Source: Tateyamaria pelophila
GTDB lineage: Bacteria; Pseudomonadota; Alphaproteobacteria; Rhodobacterales; Rhodobacteraceae
NCBI RefSeq assembly: GCF_019966495.1
Contig: NZ_JAIMIA010000045.1
Span: 1 to 38,622, forward strand
Reading direction: 5' to 3'
Length of the DNA: 38,622 bases
Shown here piece by piece: positions 34,553 through 38,622 of this stretch. Both the position numbers and the translations under genes were made by a program. Every line of letters starts with the position of its first letter. Position 1 is the first letter of the stretch. The notes beneath the pieces are model-generated. The model searched no databases. It was not told the DNA's origin and saw nothing but the letters and a program-made list of their open reading frames with translations.

Positions 34553-35638
34553 TCACATTGCGAGGGATATCCTGCGGACGGGCTCTTGGGCTTGTCTCAA
34601 TATTTCGCCCGGCATTTCAAACCGCACTTCCGCCCCACGTCCGGATGTTGGAGGTTTGGCAGAGATGTCTCCGCCGCGCGCGCGCAAAAGCCGCCGCACG
34701 CCCAACAAGCCAAAACCGCTGTCGGTGTTCAACGCGCCCCCATCGAGAAATGCCAAGGCTGGATCGGCAAATCCAGCCCCATCGTCGCAAACCGTAATTG
34801 CAAGGCGACCGACAGCGACCAAATCAGTGGACACATCCAGGCGCGTTCTGTCTGAACTGGAATGTTTGATCGCGTTGTCGATCAGATTGCGCAATACAAT
34901 TTGCAGGACGACGTAGTCTGTCGTGATACGGGCCTTTGAGACCGTCACGACATGCGTATTGGCCGGATCAAGCGTGACAAGAATGTCGTCGCAGAGCGCC
35001 TTCAAGTCAAATGTCCGCATATCGCTGCCCACCTTGGTCGCCGCCGCATGCGCCATCACGTCCGATACCAGCACAAGCGCCCGTGTGCTGATCTGTTCGA
35101 TCATGCCAATCATCTCAAGCTTGCCGTCGCCCATATCGACAAAATCTTCGCATACCATATCCACCAGCGACTTCACGTTGGCGATCGGGCTGCGCAGGTC
35201 ATGGGCCGCAAGACTGACGAAGTCTTCCATCTCGCTTGCGACGGCCGAGGTCATGGCCTGCATCTGTTCCAACGCGTATTCCTGAGAAATGTCCTGCGAT
35301 ACGCCAACCATGTAGGCCAGCGCGCCCTGATGGTCGCGAACCGGTTCAAGGGCCGTGCGCGCCCGGTACATGCGCGCTCCAATCGGCAAGGCGATGTCAT
35401 AGGTGGTTTGCGTTCCGTGCTCCCACGCCTGTGTCTGACGGTCCTGCATGGATTGACCTGCGCGCCCATCAAACAAAAGACTTGCGGTTTTTCCAACGAC
35501 ATCGCCCAAAGTCAGGCCCAAAGTTTCGCATCCAGACCGGTTCAGAAATGCATAAACGACTTGGCCTTCGGCGTTCTGAACCAACACGAACACTGGCTGG
35601 GCAACATCATCGTAAATCGAAAAATCAGGCAAAATCAT
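34553..35638 (-). CDS. Cytoplasmic PAS-domain sensor histidine kinase
   Basis: A 361-residue soluble kinase: PAS/PAC domain (about residues 8-120, PAC segment DHQGALAYMVGVSQDISQEY), HisKA dimerisation domain with His146 (SLAAHDLRSPIANVKSL), and an ATPase domain with the N box (LRNLIDNAIKHSS), G1 (DDGAGF) and G2 (GFGLLGVRRLL). It has no transmembrane segment and no response regulator beside it, so it is an orphan; the OmpR-type regulator at 8207 is a distant, unproven partner. GAGG seven bases before the ATG is part of a small hairpin. Confidence 0.92.
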   Translation of the reverse strand: MILPDFSIYDDVAQPVFVLVQNAEGQVVYAFLNRSGCETLGLTLGDVVGKTASLLFDGRAGQSMQDRQTQAWEHGTQTTYDIALPIGARMYRARTALEPVRDHQGALAYMVGVSQDISQEYALEQMQAMTSAVASEMEDFVSLAAHDLRSPIANVKSLVDMVCEDFVDMGDGKLEMIGMIEQISTRALVLVSDVMAHAAATKVGSDMRTFDLKALCDDILVTLDPANTHVVTVSKARITTDYVVLQIVLRNLIDNAIKHSSSDRTRLDVSTDLVAVGRLAITVCDDGAGFADPALAFLDGGALNTDSGFGLLGVRRLLRARGGDISAKPPTSGRGAEVRFEMPGEILRQAQEPVRRISLAM

Positions 35639-35645
35639 CTTGTAT

Positions 35646-35663
35646 CCTCGGTTTGGCCCGAGG
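35646..35663 (-). promoter_or_regulatory. Hairpin that can hide the kinase ribosome-binding site
   Basis: On the minus strand CCTCGG-GCCAAA-CCGAGG forms a 6-bp stem with a 6-base loop, and its right arm contains the GAGG Shine-Dalgarno of the histidine kinase gene. Pairing would reduce initiation. Confidence 0.4.
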
Positions 35664-35695
35664 CTTACACAACGTAGCCTAACAAATGCTGAAAC

Positions 35696-36346
35696 TCAGC
35701 TTGCCAGCATGCGCAACCCTTGCGTCACATCCGAACGCACTGCAAGCCGCAAGCCCGGCTCATCGCCCGCCCGCAGGGCCGCAATGATCAGCCGATGATA
35801 GCGCGGCGGTTCAGTCCGGCGCAGACGCCCGTAGAGCGCCCGCATGGTCGGGCCCATTTGCAGCCAGACCGTCTCGGTCATGGCAAGCATCGCCGGGGCC
35901 TGGGCCCGCAAATAGAGCGTGCGATGAAACTCCAGATTTGTCCGGATATAGCTGACGGCATCGCGGTGCGCGACCGCCTCGGCGACCGAGGTATTGATGG
36001 TCTGCAACCTCTCGATCAGCGCCAGATGCGCGCGCGGCAAAGCCCGCGTCGCCAACTCGACTTCGATCAAGGCCCGCAAGGCTGCGAGTTCTTCGATCCG
36101 TTCATTGGACAACTCCGGCGTCGATACACGCCCGGAATGTGACATGGTCAACGCCCCTTCCGCCACAAGGCGGCGCACGGCCTCGCGGGCCGGAGTCATC
36201 GACACATCGTATTGCTTGCCGATCCCACGCAGCGTCAGGGCCTGACCCGGTGTCATATCGCCGTACATGATACGTGAACGGAGCCGACGATAGACCTGAT
36301 CATGAGCCGCCGTTGCGGTATCGCGAGGACGTCCGATAGCTTGCAT
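35696..36346 (-). CDS. GntR-family regulator with FCD domain
   Basis: A 216-residue transcriptional regulator: N-terminal winged helix-turn-helix (about residues 15-80, TLRGIGKQYDVSMTPAREAV then RRLVAEGALT) and an all-helical FCD ligand domain (about 85-210), the FadR subfamily. Targets and ligand are unknown; members often control catabolism of organic acids. It lies between the kinase and the metallopeptidase on the same strand, and its start 31 bases after the metallopeptidase stop suggests a possible shared transcript. Confidence 0.93.
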   Translation of the reverse strand: MQAIGRPRDTATAAHDQVYRRLRSRIMYGDMTPGQALTLRGIGKQYDVSMTPAREAVRRLVAEGALTMSHSGRVSTPELSNERIEELAALRALIEVELATRALPRAHLALIERLQTINTSVAEAVAHRDAVSYIRTNLEFHRTLYLRAQAPAMLAMTETVWLQMGPTMRALYGRLRRTEPPRYHRLIIAALRAGDEPGLRLAVRSDVTQGLRMLAS

Positions 36347-36377
36347 GCGACTTTGTGATCACATTGACGCAATCAGG

Positions 36378-37070
36378 TCAATCGCCAAACCGATACCGGT
36401 GCAGTGCGTTGCCTTCGGTCCGCAACCACTGGCGCTGTTCCTGGTAGGGGCCAAACAATTTCGTGACCTCCGCCCAGAAGGCGGGTGAGTGGTTCATCTG
36501 CGCAAGATGTGCAACCTCGTGGGCAGCGACGTAGTTCAGGACGTCAGGCGCGGCCATGACCAGACGCCACGAATACATCAAGCGTCCCGCCGAAGAGCAC
36601 GATCCCCAGCGCGACCGGGTATCGCGCATGCTAATGCCGGAGTATGAACGCCCCAACCGGGACGCATAGTGGTCGCTGGCGGCGGCCAACCTGTCCCGGG
36701 CGAGGGTCTTGAGATATCCCATGACCCGGCGCGGCACGGCAGCCTCTGCCCCTGGAATGCAAAGCCTGTCTTCTTCAAGGCGCACGGATCGCCCCGTTCC
36801 ATGCACGATCAGTCGCATTTTACCGGCGACGGGAATCTCCTGCCCCAACCCGACAGCGACATCCTCGACGCGGCGCGCGAGATGCTTGCGGATCCATTCG
36901 GCCTTTTGCTCGGCAAATTCCACGGCAGCGGCTTCTGACACGCCCTTGGGCAAGGTCAATGTCACCCGCCCGTCCAACTGCGATATACGCAACGTGATGC
37001 GTCGCGCACGCGACGAACGGCGCACCGTCAGCGAAATATCTGGATGCCCTTGAAGAGCACGATCGGTCAT
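36378..37070 (-). CDS. YgjP-like zinc metallopeptidase (DUF45)
   Basis: A 230-residue protein of the YgjP/SprT-like metallopeptidase family. The zinc motif is HEVAH (residues 184-188), with the third ligand probably His194 in QMNHSPAFW; the family block RDTRSRWGSCSSAGRLMYSW is at 149-168. No signal peptide, so it acts in the cytoplasm; substrate unknown. The ATG overlaps by four bases (ATGA) the stop of a 42-residue open frame on the same strand. Confidence 0.93.
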   Translation of the reverse strand: MTDRALQGHPDISLTVRRSSRARRITLRISQLDGRVTLTLPKGVSEAAAVEFAEQKAEWIRKHLARRVEDVAVGLGQEIPVAGKMRLIVHGTGRSVRLEEDRLCIPGAEAAVPRRVMGYLKTLARDRLAAASDHYASRLGRSYSGISMRDTRSRWGSCSSAGRLMYSWRLVMAAPDVLNYVAAHEVAHLAQMNHSPAFWAEVTKLFGPYQEQRQWLRTEGNALHRYRFGD

Positions 37071-37195
37071 CCCATTTCCTTCATCACGGCATAAGGCTTT
37101 GACTCCGTCCCGGCCTTATGGCACTTGCCCAGAATCGCTGCAATATCGACCGCCTTCAAACGCTTGATAACATCAAGCCGAAGTGTGGACGGCAC
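37067..37195 (-). CDS. Possible 42-residue ORF coupled to the YgjP gene
   Basis: A GTG-initiated frame of 42 codons gives a Lys/Ala-rich, helix-forming peptide (centre RLKAVDIAAILGKCHKAG, end YAVMKEMG). Its TGA overlaps the ATG of the metallopeptidase gene in ATGA form, a common sign of a real coupled gene. Against it: no good Shine-Dalgarno precedes the GTG, and no family is recognised. Confidence 0.3.
   Translation of the reverse strand: MPSTLRLDVIKRLKAVDIAAILGKCHKAGTESKPYAVMKEMG
37163..37177. promoter_or_regulatory. Palindrome CTTGAT-AAC-ATCAAG
   Basis: A perfect 6-base inverted repeat with a 3-base spacer, 36 bases before the ATG of the TIGR02300 gene, in a good position for an operator or overlapping a promoter. 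No regulator is identified. Confidence 0.35.
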
Positions 37196-37212
37196 AGAGA
37201 AAAGGATTTCCG

Positions 37213-37542
37213 ATGCCAAAGGAAGAATGGGGCACCAAACGGCTCTGCCCGACGACGGGTAAACGTTTCTATGACATGAACCGGTCGCCTATCGTCAGCC
37301 CGTATACTGGTGACGTGGTTGAACTGGACAGCACCAAGACGCGCATGATCGCTGCCGATGCCGAGGATGCAGTCACAGCCAAGGCCAAGGCTGCAACTGC
37401 GACGACGGACGACGATCAGGTGCTTGACGATGATGATGTCGATGTGGATCTGGACGATGATCTGCTGGATGACGACGAGGACGAGGATACAGTTCCGCTC
37501 GAAGAGATTGCCGATGTCGCGTCGGAAGACGACGACACGTAA
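37213..37542 (+). CDS. TIGR02300 family protein with acidic tail
   Basis: A 109-residue protein of the alphaproteobacterial TIGR02300 family, function unknown. The N-terminal third is conserved (EEWGTKRLCPTTGKRFYDMN, then SPIVSPYTG), with a lone Cys in a zinc-ribbon-like setting. The rest is almost only Asp, Glu, Val and Leu (DDDDVDVDLDDDLLDDDEDE), an intrinsically disordered acidic tail. AAAAGGATT precedes the ATG at 37213. It is followed by tRNA-Ala. Confidence 0.92.
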   Translation: MPKEEWGTKRLCPTTGKRFYDMNRSPIVSPYTGDVVELDSTKTRMIAADAEDAVTAKAKAATATTDDDQVLDDDDVDVDLDDDLLDDDEDEDTVPLEEIADVASEDDDT

Positions 37543-37633
37543 AAGCATGTGCCGGGGCGGGTTTTTTTCGCTTGATCCCGCCCGGCAAAGCGCCTAATCA
37601 GCGTCGCACGGCTGGAAGCAGCCACTCAGGAAT

Positions 37634-37709
37634 GGGGCATTAGCTCAGTTGGTAGAGCGCCTGCATGGCATGCAGGAGGTCAGCGGTTCGACCCCGCTAT
37701 GCTCCACCA
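37634..37709 (+). tRNA. tRNA-Ala (anticodon GGC)
   Basis: A 76-base cloverleaf with encoded CCA. The acceptor stem GGGGCAT/ATGCTCC contains the G3-U70 wobble pair that marks alanine tRNAs; the anticodon stem CCTGC/GCAGG holds loop ATGGCAT with GGC at 37667-37669; the T arm has GGTTCGA. It reads GCC/GCU alanine codons. Confidence 0.98.
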
Positions 37710-38056
37710 AACCTACAATTCCATTTTCAGAATCCGATCGTGCAGCGAATGCACACGAAAGTTTGCCAAGTCAGTACGACCATTTCTGACAGAGCTTCAT
37801 TTTCCTTGAAGGACCGCGCGAAGCAAAACCTGTTGCCACGCGTCGTTTCTCCTGATCGAAATCAGCTTTCGATTTTCCATCGTTTTCCACAAAAAGCGGA
37901 ATTTCCTCGATTTATCGATCGTCTCGTGGTGTCTTGTTAGGGTCAGGAACCATAACAAGAACGTGATGACAGCGGCACAAGGGCAAGGGAAGATCTTCGG
38001 AACTTAAATCGAAAGCAAAACACCCGAAAGGATCGTGTGCCACGGCGGATCCGGGG
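37710..38056. other. Gene-poor stretch after tRNA-Ala
   Basis: 347 bases, visibly richer in A and T than the flanks, with no frame that looks coding on either strand. A duplication of the tRNA 3' end, which would mark an integrated element, is not present in the window. Confidence 0.6.
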
Positions 38057-38434
38057 TCAGGTGCGGCGAATGTTGGCCGTGCCACTGGCATATTTGAAGC
38101 GGCAGACACGTGCTTCTGAATTGACGATCGTGGCATCGCGGCGGGTCGTCATCCGGACCCCACACGCATGGTCTGACCGCTGAACTGATATTCGCGCGTC
38201 GAGTCGATGTGCACGAGGATATTGCCCTGATCACATAACGCACCTGTGTAGCAATCGCGGGCGAGCGCCACGACACTATAATCGAACCGCCAGAACGACA
38301 CGAACGACCGATCGTGCCAGCCCCCCGAAGCTACCACCACTGCCGCCCAAACGCCCAAATTCGATCTCACTCATCTGACAGCCGCCCAAGCCGACGCGCG
38401 CAACTGCCGCCGCGCACATCCGAAGCAATGTCAT
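38057..38434 (-). pseudogene. Frameshifted small lipoprotein gene
   Basis: On the minus strand an ATG at 38434 with GGGAGA five bases upstream opens a lipoprotein signal: MTLLRMCAAAVARVGLGGCQ, lipobox GLGGC, Cys19. This frame stops at 38276. Protein-like sequence continues in the next frame (FVSFWRFDYSVVALARDC, then DQGNILVHIDSTREYQFSG) to about 38160, and then in a third (TIVNSEARVCRFKYASGTAN) to a stop at 38057. Losing one G from a six-G run and adding one G to a four-G run would join all three into about 123 residues. It is either a decayed gene or two homopolymer sequencing errors. I do not recognise the family. Confidence 0.45.
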
Positions 38435-38622
38435 CTATATCTCCCGAATCATTTTTGACGTCCTGCTCACCGGCGATCGCAGAAAGGTGGGCAAAGCGAG
38501 GACCCTTTCCGGGTCATCCTGGGGTGCGTTCAATCCGGTCTGGACTAGGCAGCGGACTCATAAAACTCGATCCACAGCCTGACGGATGCCAGTTTGATCA
38601 TCGACAGGAAATTGCGTGATGT

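Noticed and set aside
1-38622. CRISPR arrays, insertion sequences or prophage genes
   Set aside because: No regularly spaced repeats, transposase, integrase or phage structural motifs were seen.

Overview
The window is GC-rich chromosomal DNA from an alphaproteobacterium, most likely a marine member of the Roseobacter group (Rhodobacterales). This rests on the combination of L-malyl-CoA/beta-methylmalyl-CoA lyase, a TRAP transporter, two short FNF-ending porins, the DgcN/DgcA D-glutamate pair, the leuS-lptE-holA block and families such as DUF3576, TIGR02300 and DUF1244. It is mostly a housekeeping stretch with small accessory inserts. There is no CRISPR array, insertion sequence or prophage.

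Layout. 1-3763 (+): TRAP transporter (dctP lacking its N-terminus at the window edge, dctQ, dctM) followed by an intradiol aromatic-ring dioxygenase. 3778-6476 (-): Trm112-like protein, LON-domain protein, thioredoxin-TPR chaperone, exodeoxyribonuclease III. 6625-10745: secreted beta-propeller-like protein, secreted histidine phosphatase, OmpR-type response regulator, GTP cyclohydrolase II, L,D-transpeptidase. 10791-13615 (-): two related porins on either side of a YggS PLP protein. 13864-18485 (+): DUF3576 lipoprotein, leuS, lptE, holA. 18582-20979: GFA enzyme, glutathione transferase and a flavoprotein. 20980-21817: a gap without a convincing protein gene, holding a candidate small RNA and several hairpins. 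21874-24337 (-): rplT, rpmI, small membrane protein, pyruvate kinase. 24439-26860: N-formylglutamate amidohydrolase-like protein, DUF1244 protein, NfeD-like and SPFH membrane proteins. 26998-29973 (-): D-amino-acid transaminase, dgcA, dgcN. 30252-33494: malyl-CoA lyase, lytic transglycosylase, DUF302 protein, and an Lrp regulator divergent from a LysE exporter. 33553-37542: accA, PAS histidine kinase, GntR regulator, YgjP-like metallopeptidase with a possible 42-residue upstream ORF, TIGR02300 protein. 37634-37709: tRNA-Ala(GGC). The last 900 bases hold no intact gene but contain what looks like a frameshifted lipoprotein gene.

How genes work together. DctPQM plus the dioxygenase look like an uptake-and-cleavage unit for an aromatic or carboxylate substrate. 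Dat, DgcN and DgcA form a plausible route from D-amino acids through D-glutamate to N-acetyl-L-glutamate. Malyl-CoA lyase belongs to the ethylmalonyl-CoA pathway of acetyl-CoA assimilation. The most interesting leads are: a minus-strand stem-loop displaying CCTCCTCCC (anti-Shine-Dalgarno type) near 21170; a porin gene whose only well-placed initiator is ATC; the D-amino-acid cassette; and the doubly frameshifted lipoprotein at the right edge.
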